A DNA stretch of 64,000 bases from CAITJF01 sp032654645 (GTDB lineage: Bacteria; Pseudomonadota; Gammaproteobacteria; Burkholderiales; Gallionellaceae): positions 248,001 to 312,000 of the forward strand of contig JAULAW010000005.1 in NCBI GenBank assembly GCA_032654645.1, read 5' to 3'. This document shows, piece by piece, positions 42,919 to 52,691 of the stretch. Under the pieces are notes generated by a model that searched no databases, was not told the origin of the DNA, and saw only the letters and a program-made list of their open reading frames with translations. Both the position numbers and the translations under genes were made by a program. Every line of letters begins with the position of its first letter. Position 1 is the first letter of the stretch.

Positions 42919-44937
42919 ATGGATATGTTAGGTTTGTACCTGCTGGTTCCCCTGGCCCCGTTGGCCGGAGCGGTTCTCGTCGGCCTTTTCGGCAAGGCGC
43001 TTGGGCGCACCTGGTCGCATCGCATCACTATCCTGCTGGTGGCAGTATCTTTCTTTGCTTCGCTGCGGATATTCCAGGATGTACTGGGCGGGCACATTTT
43101 CAACGGCACAGTTTACCAATGGATGACATCGGGCAACACCAGCTTCGAAGTCGGTTTCCTGATTGACCGCCTGACCGTGCTGATGATGCTGGTCGTCACT
43201 TTCGTGTCGCTGATGGTGCACATCTACACCATCGGCTACATGGCGGAAGACGCGGGTTATCAGCGTTTCTTCAGCTACATCTCATTGTTCACCTTCTCAA
43301 TGCTGATGCTGGTGATGTCCAACAACTTCATGCAATTGTTTTTCGGCTGGGAAGCGGTGGGGCTGGTTTCATATTTGTTGATCGGTTTCTGGTACACGCG
43401 CGACACGGCGATTTACGCCAACCTCAAGGCGTTCCTGGTCAACCGCGTGGGCGACTTCGGGTTTTTACTGGGCATCGGCCTGGTGCTGATGGTGTTTGGC
43501 AGCCTGGATTACGCGACGGTGTTTGCCAATGCGCAGAGCCACGCCAAGGATATCGCGCCGATTCCCGGCGTATCGTGGAACATGATGTCCGCAATCTGCA
43601 TCCTGCTGTTCATCGGCGCAATGGGCAAGTCTGCACAATTCCCGCTGCATGTATGGCTGCCCGATTCGATGGAAGGCCCGACTCCGATCTCCGCACTGAT
43701 CCACGCCGCAACCATGGTGACCGCCGGCATCTTCATGGTGGCGCGCATGTCACCGCTGTTCGAACTGTCCGACACCGCGCTGTCCTTCGTCATGGTTATC
43801 GGCGCGATCACTGCGCTGTTCATGGGTTTTCTCGGCATCATCCAGAACGACATCAAGCGCGTGGTGGCTTATTCGACGCTGTCGCAACTCGGCTACATGA
43901 CCGTGGCGCTCGGTGCATCGGCTTATTCGGTGGCGATCTTCCACCTGATGACCCACGCATTCTTCAAGGCGCTGCTGTTCCTGGCTGCCGGTTCGGTGAT
44001 CATCGCCTTGCACCACGATCAGGACATCCGCAACATGGGCGGGCTGAGGAAATACATGCCCATTACCTGGATCACTTCCTTGATAGGCTCGCTGGCTTTG
44101 ATCGGCACACCGCTTTTTTCCGGCTTCTACTCCAAGGAAAGCATCATCGAAGCGGTGCATCTGTCGCATCTGGCAGGTTCCGGTTTCGCCTACTTTGCCG
44201 TCGTGGCAGGGGTTTTCGTGACGGCTTTTTATTCATTCCGCATGTATTTTCTGGTGTTCCACGGCGAGGAGCGTTTCGGTAAGAATCATCATGACCATCA
44301 GGGCGACCATGAGGACGAGGAGGTTTCCGCCGATCACCATCACGGCCTCGCTCCCGGCCAGAAGCCGCACGAAACGTCGTGGGTGGTGACGCTGCCGCTG
44401 ATATTGCTGGCTATTCCCTCTGTGGTGATAGGCTACATTGCCTTCGAACCCCTGATGCATGCGGGCTATTTCGGCGATTCGATTTTCATCGAGGAGCACC
44501 ATGACGCATTGAAGATAATGCACGAGGAACTGGAATATCCGTTCGCCATGGCGCTTCATGCGCTGACCACCCTGCCGTTCTGGCTGGCGCTATCCGGCGT
44601 AGTGACCGCTTGGTACTTTTATCTCAAGCAACCGTCGATTCCGGCAGCGATCAAACGGAACTTCAGTTTCATTTACAGGATACTGGAGCGCAAGTACGGC
44701 TTTGATGATTTCAATGACTGGTTCTTTGCTGGCGGCGCACGCGGGGCAAGCCGCATTCTGTGGAAATTCGGTGACGTGAAGCTGATTGACGGGTTAATGG
44801 TGAATGGTTCGGCGAAACTGGTCGGCATGTTCTCTGGAGTGCTGCGCCACATACAAACCGGCTACATTTACCACTATGCTTTCTCCATGATCATTGGTGT
44901 GTTCGCTTTACTTACGATGCGAACCTGGTTCGAATGA
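42919..44937 (+). CDS. nuoL: NADH-quinone oxidoreductase subunit L
   Basis: This is an antiporter-like subunit of 672 residues. LFFGWEAVGLVSYLLIGFWY and GAMGKSAQFPLHVWLPDSMEGPTPISALIHAATMV hold the key Glu, Lys and His. A His-rich cytoplasmic loop (HHDHQGDHEDEEVSADHHH) near residue 455 is a lineage feature. The C-terminal long lateral helix is present. The ATG at 42919 matches family N-termini better than the GTG at 42907. Confidence 0.96.
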   Translation: MDMLGLYLLVPLAPLAGAVLVGLFGKALGRTWSHRITILLVAVSFFASLRIFQDVLGGHIFNGTVYQWMTSGNTSFEVGFLIDRLTVLMMLVVTFVSLMVHIYTIGYMAEDAGYQRFFSYISLFTFSMLMLVMSNNFMQLFFGWEAVGLVSYLLIGFWYTRDTAIYANLKAFLVNRVGDFGFLLGIGLVLMVFGSLDYATVFANAQSHAKDIAPIPGVSWNMMSAICILLFIGAMGKSAQFPLHVWLPDSMEGPTPISALIHAATMVTAGIFMVARMSPLFELSDTALSFVMVIGAITALFMGFLGIIQNDIKRVVAYSTLSQLGYMTVALGASAYSVAIFHLMTHAFFKALLFLAAGSVIIALHHDQDIRNMGGLRKYMPITWITSLIGSLALIGTPLFSGFYSKESIIEAVHLSHLAGSGFAYFAVVAGVFVTAFYSFRMYFLVFHGEERFGKNHHDHQGDHEDEEVSADHHHGLAPGQKPHETSWVVTLPLILLAIPSVVIGYIAFEPLMHAGYFGDSIFIEEHHDALKIMHEELEYPFAMALHALTTLPFWLALSGVVTAWYFYLKQPSIPAAIKRNFSFIYRILERKYGFDDFNDWFFAGGARGASRILWKFGDVKLIDGLMVNGSAKLVGMFSGVLRHIQTGYIYHYAFSMIIGVFALLTMRTWFE

Positions 44938-44963
44938 GGCAGCAGTTTGAATAAGGAATTAGC

Positions 44964-46448
44964 ATGATTTTTGGGTTTTCTGTGTTAAGCGTGGTCATCT
45001 GGTTGCCGATTATTTTTGGCATCCTTGTCCTGGCCACCGGTAGCGACCGCAATGCGCCGTTGGCGCGCACCATCGCCCTGATTGGCGCCATACTTGGCTT
45101 TCTGGTGGCAATCCCGCTGTACACCGGCTTCGACAGGATGACCAGCGCCATGCAGTTCGTCGAGAAGACCGACTGGATTATCCGCTACAACATCCATTAC
45201 CACCTTGGCGTGGATGGTATCTCGGTGCTGTTTGTCCTGCTCAACAGCTTCTTCACACCTCTGGTGGTGATTGCTGGTTGGAAGGTGATCGAAAAGCACG
45301 TGGCGCAATACATGGCCGCCTTCCTGATTATGTCCGGCCTGGTCAACGGCGTGTTCGCGTCGCTGGATGCCGTGCTGTTCTACGTGTTCTGGGAGGCCAT
45401 GCTGATCCCGATGTTCATCATCATCGGTGTGTGGGGCGGCCCCAACCGCGTGTATGCGGCGGTCAAGTTCTTCCTCTACACCTTGCTCGGTTCGCTGTTG
45501 ATGCTGGTCGCTCTGCTGTACCTGTACAACCAGTCAGGCGGCAGTTTTGATATCCTCGACTATCACCAGATGGCAATTCCGATGACCGCGCAGATGCTGG
45601 TGTTCATCGCTTTCTTCACGGCTTTTTCGGTAAAGGTGCCGATGTTCCCGGTGCATACCTGGTTGCCGGACGCACACGTGGAAGCGCCTACCGGCGGTTC
45701 GGTGATACTGGCCGCGATTATGCTGAAGGTGGGTGCATACGGCTTCATCCGCTTTTCCTTGCCGATTACGCCCGACGCCAGCCACAAACTGGCCGGTGTG
45801 ATGATCACCCTGTCGCTGATCGCGGTGGTGTATATCGGCCTGGTTGCGCTGGCCCAGTCCGACATGAAGAAGCTGGTGGCATACTCCTCGATTTCGCACA
45901 TGGGCTTCGTCACGCTGGGTTTGTTTGTTTTCAATGCTTACGGCATGGAAGGCGCGCTGTTGCAGATGATCTCGCACGGTTTTGTGTCCGGCGCGCTGTT
46001 CCTGTGCATCGGAGTAATGTATGACCGCATGCATTCGCGGCAGATTGCCGATTACGGCGGCGTGGCCAACACCATGCCGGTGTTCGCCGCTTTCTTCATG
46101 CTGTTCGCCATGGCCAACGTCGGGCTGCCCGGCACCAGCGGTTTTGTCGGCGAGTTCATGGTGATCATGGGGGCGGTCAAGGCCAACTTCTGGTATGCCT
46201 TCCTTGCCGCCAGCACGCTGGTTTTCGGCGCGGCCTACACACTTTGGATGTACAAGCGGGTGATCTTTGGCGCGGTGGCCAACCACCATGTCGCCGAGCT
46301 GAAAGACATCACGCTGCGAGAAAAGTTGGTGTTCGCCATCCTGGCGTTGACCGTATTGGGCATGGGTCTGTATCCGTTGCCTTTCAGCGAGATCATGCAC
46401 GCGTCGGTGAATGACTTGCTGGTGCATGTTGCCCGTTCCAAGCTATAG
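44964..46448 (+). CDS. nuoM: NADH-quinone oxidoreductase subunit M
   Basis: This is an antiporter-like subunit of 494 residues. FYVFWEAMLIPMFIIIGVWGG (Glu in TM5), VPMFPVHTWLPDAHVEAPTGGSVILAAIMLKVGAYG and DMKKLVAYSSISHMGFV are characteristic. It has 14 predicted helices and the start follows AAGGAA. Confidence 0.97.
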   Translation: MIFGFSVLSVVIWLPIIFGILVLATGSDRNAPLARTIALIGAILGFLVAIPLYTGFDRMTSAMQFVEKTDWIIRYNIHYHLGVDGISVLFVLLNSFFTPLVVIAGWKVIEKHVAQYMAAFLIMSGLVNGVFASLDAVLFYVFWEAMLIPMFIIIGVWGGPNRVYAAVKFFLYTLLGSLLMLVALLYLYNQSGGSFDILDYHQMAIPMTAQMLVFIAFFTAFSVKVPMFPVHTWLPDAHVEAPTGGSVILAAIMLKVGAYGFIRFSLPITPDASHKLAGVMITLSLIAVVYIGLVALAQSDMKKLVAYSSISHMGFVTLGLFVFNAYGMEGALLQMISHGFVSGALFLCIGVMYDRMHSRQIADYGGVANTMPVFAAFFMLFAMANVGLPGTSGFVGEFMVIMGAVKANFWYAFLAASTLVFGAAYTLWMYKRVIFGAVANHHVAELKDITLREKLVFAILALTVLGMGLYPLPFSEIMHASVNDLLVHVARSKL

Positions 46449-46467
46449 CCCACCAATTGAGGAAGCC

Positions 46468-47919
46468 ATGAGTTTCTTGCACACCTTGTTACCCGCTTAT
46501 GCAGAGATATTTTTGCTGCTGATGGCGTGCGCGATCCTGATCCTGGATTTGTTCATTGCCAGCACAAACAAAACGCTGACCTATGCTCTGGTGCAGGCCG
46601 CTCTGCTGGGCTGCTCGCTGATTACCGTGGCGACCCATCAGCAAGGTGTTACCCACCTGTTCAACAATATGTTTGTGGATGACCTGATGTCCGATGTGCT
46701 CAAGCTGCTGAGCTATCTGGCCGTGTCCATGATGCTGGTGTATTCGCGCAGCTACCTGATGGTGCGCGGCCTGTTCACCGGCGAGTTCATGGTGCTGACG
46801 CTGTTTGCCCTGCTCGGCATGATGGTGATGATTTCCGCCAGCCACTTCCTCACCCTGTACCTCGGGCTGGAATTACTGTCGCTCAGCCTGTATGCGATGG
46901 TTGCGCTGCAACGCGATTCCGCCACGGCCACCGAAGCCGCGATGAAATATTTTATTCTCGGCGCGCTGGCTTCCGGCCTGCTGCTATACGGCATGTCCAT
47001 GCTGTACGGCGCCACCGGCACACTGGAAGTGGCCGCAGTATCGGATGCCATCAAGCACGGTGTGCAGAATAAAGAATTGCTGGTATTCGGCCTCGTGTTC
47101 ATAGTGTCTGGCTTGGCGTTCAAGCTGGGTGCCGTGCCGTTCCACATGTGGGTACCGGACGTATATCACGGCGCCCCCACCGCCATGACCATGCTGATCG
47201 GCACCGCGCCCAAGCTCGCCGCCTTCGCCTTCGTCATGCGCATCCTGGTGGAAGGTTTGCAGCCGTTGATGGTGCACTGGTCCGGCATGCTGGCGATCCT
47301 CGCCGTGCTGTCCATGGCGGTCGGCAACATCACCGCCATCGCACAGGCCAACTTGAAGCGTATGCTGGCTTACTCCACCATTGCGCACATGGGCTTCCTG
47401 CTGCTGGGCGTGCTGAGCGGCGGCATCGATGGCTACGGCTCCGCCATGTTCTATGCCGTGATTTACGTGCTGATGAGCCTGGGTGGTTTCGGCATGATCA
47501 TGCTGCTGTCACACGAGGGTTTTGAGGCAGACAAGCTCGACGACTTCAAGGGGCTTAACCAGCGCAGTCCGTGGCTCGCCTTCATCATGCTGTTGCTGAT
47601 GTTCTCGATGGCCGGCGTACCGCCCACTGTGGGTTTTTACGCCAAATTCGCGGTACTCAGCGCGGCGGTGAACGCCGGGCACATACCGTTGGTCGTGATC
47701 GCCGTGCTGTTCTCGCTGATCGGCGCGTTCTACTACCTGCGCATCGTCAAGCTGATGTATTTCGATGCCCCGGAAAGCCATGTCCCGATCGGCATTCAGC
47801 CGGACAGCGGCCTGCTGATCTCGGCCAATGGATTGGCGGTGCTGGCCTTGGGCATCATGCCCAGCACCCTGTTGTCGGTGTGCGCCGCGTCGGTGCAGCA
47901 GTCGCTGTTGCTGCATTAA
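46468..47919 (+). CDS. nuoN: NADH-quinone oxidoreductase subunit N
   Basis: This is an antiporter-like subunit of 483 residues and the last gene of the operon. LYLGLELLSLSLYAMVALQRDS, FKLGAVPFHMWVPDVYHGAPTAMTMLIGTAPKLAAFA and LKRMLAYSTIAHMGFLLLG are diagnostic. GAGGAAG before 46468 sets the start, with about 20 bp after nuoM. Confidence 0.97.
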   Translation: MSFLHTLLPAYAEIFLLLMACAILILDLFIASTNKTLTYALVQAALLGCSLITVATHQQGVTHLFNNMFVDDLMSDVLKLLSYLAVSMMLVYSRSYLMVRGLFTGEFMVLTLFALLGMMVMISASHFLTLYLGLELLSLSLYAMVALQRDSATATEAAMKYFILGALASGLLLYGMSMLYGATGTLEVAAVSDAIKHGVQNKELLVFGLVFIVSGLAFKLGAVPFHMWVPDVYHGAPTAMTMLIGTAPKLAAFAFVMRILVEGLQPLMVHWSGMLAILAVLSMAVGNITAIAQANLKRMLAYSTIAHMGFLLLGVLSGGIDGYGSAMFYAVIYVLMSLGGFGMIMLLSHEGFEADKLDDFKGLNQRSPWLAFIMLLLMFSMAGVPPTVGFYAKFAVLSAAVNAGHIPLVVIAVLFSLIGAFYYLRIVKLMYFDAPESHVPIGIQPDSGLLISANGLAVLALGIMPSTLLSVCAASVQQSLLLH

Positions 47920-47998
47920 GCGGCGCGCACGGTATAGAGGCTATGCCGGTTCTTCGCGGTATCGGCATTGAAAATTCCGGCCAATTGCTTTTGCAGGT

Positions 47999-49675
47999 TT
48001 ATTGGTTGTTATCCAAGAACTCAAAACACACCGCGCCCGCCTCATTCTCCCGCAGCGCCAACCGGTAGCCGTGTTGCCCTGCCCAACGCGCGGCCTGGTA
48101 TAGCCCAACGCCCAGACCGTTCTCGGACGGCACTACAGTTTGCAGCAACTGGCGCGCCAGCGGTGCGGGAATGGCGTCGCCGCTATCACAGACAAGCAAG
48201 GAAAATGGCTGCGCGCACAGGGTGACGCGGATGAAAATGCCGGGCTGTTGCAGGCGCTTGTTTCCAGCGTTGTCGATCAGATTGTCGGCCACGCAATCGA
48301 ACAGGGCGGCGGGAATTTTTTCATCTGTCAGCGCCCCTTCGCACGCCCATTCGATGGCTGCATACTGGTGGCGCTGGCGCAGGCTCTCCCACCAGGCCGC
48401 AACGGACAGCAGGGAAGATTCGTTTTCCAGTTGTGGAACCTTGAGCTTGGACAGGGTCATCTCGATGCGCTGCACCAGCACCGGCAATTGTCGCCGCAAC
48501 AGCGGAAAGGCTTCTTCTTCGCGGTGTTGTGCGATGGACGCCAGCGCAAGCAGCGATTGCAACATGTTCTTGAGATCATGCGTCAGGCGCGCGCCGGCTT
48601 CATAGATGGCCTGCAAGCGGGTCACTTCGCGCAGGCGCTGTTCGCGCCGCTTGGCCTGGAGGAAATAGCCCAGCATTTGGGCCAGCAGATGGATATGCAG
48701 CACCACCGAAGATGCGATGGACTGCTTGCTGAACAGCGTTAAACGCAAGCCCTGCTCTTCGATTTCGATATAGTGGGGGCTGAATTCGCCGAGGCGGCCA
48801 GAACTTTCCTCGGCCTGCCAAACCACGCCGGACAGCCACGGCAGCGCGGCGAGATCGGCGGCGGCCTGCTCCAGGAAAGATGCCGGGCTCTGCTCGTAAT
48901 GGGCGGTTTCGGCCAGTTGCCTGAGCCAGCTTTCGAACGGGGTGCCGATATTCAGCAGATAGCGCGAGAACAGCGGCTGCAAGCCGGTAAAGCCGAAGCG
49001 CGGGTTCCACAACCAGCCCAGCGCGAGCAGCACCAGCGCCATGATGAACAAGGTGCGCAGCAGCGCTTCCATATAATCCATATGCGCCAGCGTCATGAAG
49101 GCCAAGCTGCCGAGCACCAGTTGCGTGAGCAGCAAAAACAACAGCAGGCTGTAGAAAAAATCCACCGCATGCACGGTCTCCAATTGCTCTTTTTCCACCG
49201 GCACGAATAACATACCCAGCAGCAGCAGCGGAAAAACCACGCCCATCAAGCTGCTTTCAACTTCGCTCATATGCACCGCAAACAGATGCGGCGCCACCCA
49301 CAACAACAGCACTCCGAGCAGATACGCCATCACGCTCAGATACAGGAAGCGCAGCCAGCGGACACGGAAGGCGAACACACGACCGCCCACCAAAGCAAAC
49401 AGCCCGCCCACCCAGAATGCCAGCAGCCACCAGTTGAGCCATAGATACACCACGCTGCCGGCGCAGACGATGAACACCACCCCGCCGAGGCTTAATTCCT
49501 GCTCGCCGCGCCATAATGGCTGCCACATCAGGAACAGGCCAAAATGCGTGAGCAATAACGGGCGCAACCAGATGCTATCCACCTCCAGCCAGAGCGCAAA
49601 GTGCAGCGTGGCAAGCATGGCAAACAATAGCCAGCGGCTGGAAGGGTATATTTTTTTATACATGGCTGTCGCCAT
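47999..49675 (-). CDS. Membrane-bound sensor histidine kinase (orphan)
   Basis: This is a protein of 558 residues. The first 225 residues are strongly hydrophobic, with about six or seven helices. A poorly conserved GAF-like segment follows (residues 240-340). The kinase core has RLTHDLKNML with the phospho-acceptor His near 366, the N-box DNLIDNAGNKRL, CDSGDAIPAPL and GLGVGLYQAARWAGQHGY. No response regulator lies next to it: nuoN converges on one side and a divergent pilin-like gene lies on the other. The ligand is unknown. The closeness to the pilin gene could mean shared control, but that is speculative. Confidence 0.88.
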   Translation of the reverse strand: MATAMYKKIYPSSRWLLFAMLATLHFALWLEVDSIWLRPLLLTHFGLFLMWQPLWRGEQELSLGGVVFIVCAGSVVYLWLNWWLLAFWVGGLFALVGGRVFAFRVRWLRFLYLSVMAYLLGVLLLWVAPHLFAVHMSEVESSLMGVVFPLLLLGMLFVPVEKEQLETVHAVDFFYSLLLFLLLTQLVLGSLAFMTLAHMDYMEALLRTLFIMALVLLALGWLWNPRFGFTGLQPLFSRYLLNIGTPFESWLRQLAETAHYEQSPASFLEQAAADLAALPWLSGVVWQAEESSGRLGEFSPHYIEIEEQGLRLTLFSKQSIASSVVLHIHLLAQMLGYFLQAKRREQRLREVTRLQAIYEAGARLTHDLKNMLQSLLALASIAQHREEEAFPLLRRQLPVLVQRIEMTLSKLKVPQLENESSLLSVAAWWESLRQRHQYAAIEWACEGALTDEKIPAALFDCVADNLIDNAGNKRLQQPGIFIRVTLCAQPFSLLVCDSGDAIPAPLARQLLQTVVPSENGLGVGLYQAARWAGQHGYRLALRENEAGAVCFEFLDNNQ

Positions 49676-49779
49676 ACAGTCATCTTTCCGTCAGAATTCC
49701 GTCACTCATAAAGAGCGCATAACCAGTCGAAAGCACCACATGCGCCTATCGGCGCGGGTTTCAGGCATACTCAAGTGGC

Positions 49780-49795
49780 TGGCATGACCCTTGCT
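49780..49795 (+). promoter_or_regulatory. Sigma-54-type promoter upstream of the pilin-like gene
   Basis: TGGCATGACCCTTGCT fits the -24/-12 consensus TGGCACG-N4-TTGCW with one mismatch, with correct spacing of GG and GC. It ends 50 bp before the start codon at 49846, allowing an untranslated leader with the ribosome-binding site. Pilin genes are often sigma-54 dependent, which supports this call. Confidence 0.65.
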
Positions 49796-49845
49796 GATAA
49801 TTTGGTTGCAGTTAAAAATTATATGCTTAACAGGAGATAGAAATC

Positions 49846-50478
49846 ATGAAACGCAACCAATCCGGCTTTACTTTAATCGAAATCGCCATTGTGCTGGTGA
49901 TTATCGGCCTGCTGCTCGGCGGCGTGCTGAAGGGTCAGGAACTGATCAACAGCGCCAAAGTGAAAAACCTCGCTTCCGATTTCAAAAACGTCCCGGTGTT
50001 CATCTACGGCTATCAGGACAAATTCAAGGCATTGCCGGGGGATGACTCTGCGGCGACCACTCACTTGGCGCAATCTGGTGTGACCATAACATCAGGTAAT
50101 GGCTCTGGTGTAATTGATGGCGTCTGGAACGCAACAACAGGTGAGTCGTTCCAATTCTGGCAACACGTGCGTTTGGCTGGTTTTGGCCCGGGGGCAACAG
50201 ACACTGGCGCTGGCGACTACATACCCAAAAACGCGGTGGGTGGAAAGATAGGCGTCACCAATTCCTTGACTGATACTCCGATCACCAATATGAAAGGGAC
50301 GTATGTCGTTTGTTCCACCTCCATTCCAGGGAAATTTGCCAAGCAACTCGATGTTACGCTGGATGATGGTCAGACCGACAGCGGCTCGGTGATGGTAGCT
50401 GCTTCCGGTGCGACAGGTGCGTCAACATTAAATAGTATCAATGATGACACCACTTACCTGGTGTGCATGGGCTTCTAA
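49846..50478 (+). CDS. Type IV prepilin-like protein
   Basis: This is a protein of 210 residues. The class III leader KRNQSG-FTLIEIAIVLVIIGLLLGGVLKGQELI is cut after Gly7 and N-methylated by prepilin peptidase; Glu5 of the mature chain is present. The rest has two cysteines that may form the pilin disulfide loop (VVCSTS and LVCMGF at the extreme C-terminus). AGGAG precedes the start. It stands alone, without pil or gsp genes, and ends at a clear terminator. Confidence 0.88.
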   Translation: MKRNQSGFTLIEIAIVLVIIGLLLGGVLKGQELINSAKVKNLASDFKNVPVFIYGYQDKFKALPGDDSAATTHLAQSGVTITSGNGSGVIDGVWNATTGESFQFWQHVRLAGFGPGATDTGAGDYIPKNAVGGKIGVTNSLTDTPITNMKGTYVVCSTSIPGKFAKQLDVTLDDGQTDSGSVMVAASGATGASTLNSINDDTTYLVCMGF

Positions 50479-50496
50479 AGCACTACCCGACTGCAA

Positions 50497-50520
50497 AGCC
50501 CGCCTCGGCGGGCTTTTTGT
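50497..50520 (+). terminator. Intrinsic terminator after the pilin-like gene
   Basis: AGCCCGCC-TC-GGCGGGCT is an 8-bp GC-rich stem followed directly by TTTTGTT. Confidence 0.9.
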
Positions 50521-50724
50521 TACCTTGCAATCAAGCATCGTAGAGCGCATTCCACACACCACGTTGATCCACCGAGTGTTGGTGCATGGAATGCACCCAA
50601 CGAAACTACCAAACCCTGAAACGGAACGCTCAAGCAAGCGATGCGGGCGGAAAATCTGGAGACCGTGGTGCGCAAGATGATCCGGGAAGATATGCGCAAG
50701 GCAGCGTAATACAAATAAATTCCC

Positions 50725-51480
50725 ATGACTCCATCCCTGATCTTTGCGCATCGCGGCGCCAATAGGGAAGCTGCGGAAAACACCCGCTTGGCTTTCGATA
50801 AAGCGCTGGAATATGCTGTTGATGGCATGGAAACGGACGTTCAACTCAGCCGCGATGAAGTTGCCGTGCTGTGGCATGACCGGTTTCTCGGTAAGGTGGG
50901 TTTGCCTGACAAACATGTTGACGATTTCGATTTTTCCCAGTTGCGGGCGATGAATTTCGCCGGGCATTTTTCTTCTGGCGCTGCTCCGGAAGGCATCATG
51001 AGCCTGAAAGAATTCCTGGATGCTTACCGCAAACGTTGCCGCTTGCTGATAGAAATCAAGAACCGCGCATGGGAGCCATCCTCCCGCCATGAAATAAAAG
51101 TGCGGCAAACACTTGAGTTGGCCAGAGTGGTTGATGGCGCGGCGCAGGGTGATGCCATCATGGTTTCCTCATTCAATCTCGCCAGCCTGGTCTATGCCCA
51201 TCAGTGCGCGCCTAAGTTTCCGCTGGTGTACAACTGTGAACCCGAGCAGACGTTGGAAGATGCGCAGCGTGTCCTGATCGAGCAACCTTTCCTGTACGGG
51301 CTATGCCTGCCCATAGCGCCCCTTGATGATGCGATGGTCAAGCTGCTGCGCGACCACGGCAAATGCATCGCGGTTTACACCTGCAACAGCGATGAGGAAA
51401 TCGGCAAGGCGCTGGAATTGGGAGTGGATATTCTCATCAGCGATGTGCCGCAAAAGGCCTTGCAGATGAGGGGCAGGTGA
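50725..51480 (+). CDS. Glycerophosphodiester phosphodiesterase
   Basis: This is a protein of 251 residues with a TIM-barrel. It hydrolyses glycerophosphodiesters to glycerol 3-phosphate and an alcohol. IFAHRGANREAAENTRLAF (catalytic HRG and EN), GMETDVQLSRDEVAVLWHD (metal ligands and second His) and LLIEIKN are characteristic. There is no signal peptide, so it is the UgpQ-like cytoplasmic type. It lies near glpD and an FGGY kinase, which would use its product. Confidence 0.92.
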   Translation: MTPSLIFAHRGANREAAENTRLAFDKALEYAVDGMETDVQLSRDEVAVLWHDRFLGKVGLPDKHVDDFDFSQLRAMNFAGHFSSGAAPEGIMSLKEFLDAYRKRCRLLIEIKNRAWEPSSRHEIKVRQTLELARVVDGAAQGDAIMVSSFNLASLVYAHQCAPKFPLVYNCEPEQTLEDAQRVLIEQPFLYGLCLPIAPLDDAMVKLLRDHGKCIAVYTCNSDEEIGKALELGVDILISDVPQKALQMRGR

Positions 51481-51634
51481 ACCTGATAATGTTGCCTTCG
51501 CTCGGTGGGTACGCTACACCCTTGACTACGCTCAGGACAAACTTTGCCCGATCTGCAAGAAAACGGTTTATTGTTCTGATTCCGGGCCGCCCGGATCAGG
51601 TGGTGTGATGAATTTTTCCAGTGAATGAATTAGC

Positions 51635-52684
51635 ATGGATTCCAATACCGCCAAATTGGCTTGGTTAAAGACCCTGTACCCAGGCTATTTCTCCTTGACC
51701 ATGGCGACGGGGATCATCGCTATCGCTCTGGGTATGCTCGAGAGGCGAATACTATCGGAGGCGCTGTATGCGATCACGCTGATTTCCTGGTGTACGCTAT
51801 TGGCTCTATATACTTGGCGCCTCATGCGTTTCCCGAAAGTCGTATGGGATGAGCTGATGAATCCGCAAACAACTTTCTTCTTCTTTTCATTTGTTGCTGC
51901 AACCGATATTTGCGGGATATTGTTTTTTCTCCACGGCCTGAAAGACCTGTCGCTTGCATGCTGGATATGCGCTTTCTTGTCTTGGGCAGTGCTGCTTCAG
52001 TGTAGTTTCAGTGTCCTGACACTCCGTCATGCCGAGCGGAAATTGAATGTCGTTCACGGTGGCTGGCTGATGAGCATTGTGGGCACGCAATCACTTGTAT
52101 TGCATGGCCTGAATGTTATCCCGCAACTGGGAAATTATGCCGCCTATATGATGGTGTGGCTCTATATGTTATGGGGAATCGGCTTAATTCTTTATGGAAT
52201 TTTCGTAACACTGTTTTGTTATCGCATCTTCTTTTTGGAGATGACTGATGATGATTACACACCGTTGATGTGGGTCATTATGGGAGCCGCTGCCATCAGC
52301 GCCAATGCCAGCAGCGCATTGGCGCTATCAACCCCCATCATGTCGGTTCTTGTTCCTTTGCATCCCATTGTGGATATGGTGGCTCTTGTTTCCTGGGCGT
52401 GGGCTACCTGGTGGATACCTCTGCTGGTTGTTATCGGGGTTTGGAAGCATTTTGTTCGCCATATCCCGGTGCACTATGAGCCCAGGCAATGGAGCATCGT
52501 ATTTCCTCTTGGCATGTACACCGTAACCAGTTTCCGGCTTGCGCTAGCGGCTGAATTCGAGCCGTTGCATTGGGTTTCTCATGTCATGCTATGGGTGGCT
52601 CTTGCCGTGTGGTGCGTGGTGATGTTTGGCCTGCTGCGTCACATGACACGGCAGCCAGAGGCTAAAATCATGATAGGCGAATGA
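51635..52684 (+). CDS. TDT-family transporter (tellurite-resistance/dicarboxylate transporter, SLAC1-like)
   Basis: This is a membrane protein of 349 residues with about ten helices. LYPGYFSLTMATGIIAIALG at the N-terminus is the typical start of the TDT family, which includes malate permease and anion channels. The substrate cannot be told from sequence. It is followed by glpD, whose TTG start is only 7 bp after the stop, so the two are likely cotranscribed. Confidence 0.85.
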   Translation: MDSNTAKLAWLKTLYPGYFSLTMATGIIAIALGMLERRILSEALYAITLISWCTLLALYTWRLMRFPKVVWDELMNPQTTFFFFSFVAATDICGILFFLHGLKDLSLACWICAFLSWAVLLQCSFSVLTLRHAERKLNVVHGGWLMSIVGTQSLVLHGLNVIPQLGNYAAYMMVWLYMLWGIGLILYGIFVTLFCYRIFFLEMTDDDYTPLMWVIMGAAAISANASSALALSTPIMSVLVPLHPIVDMVALVSWAWATWWIPLLVVIGVWKHFVRHIPVHYEPRQWSIVFPLGMYTVTSFRLALAAEFEPLHWVSHVMLWVALAVWCVVMFGLLRHMTRQPEAKIMIGE

Positions 52685-52691
52685 GGGGCAA

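Noticed and set aside
50640..50709. Short frame ending AENLETVVRKMIREDMRKAA before the GDPD gene
   Set aside because: It looks like the C-terminal end of a lost gene, but it is too short and has no start or recognisable family.
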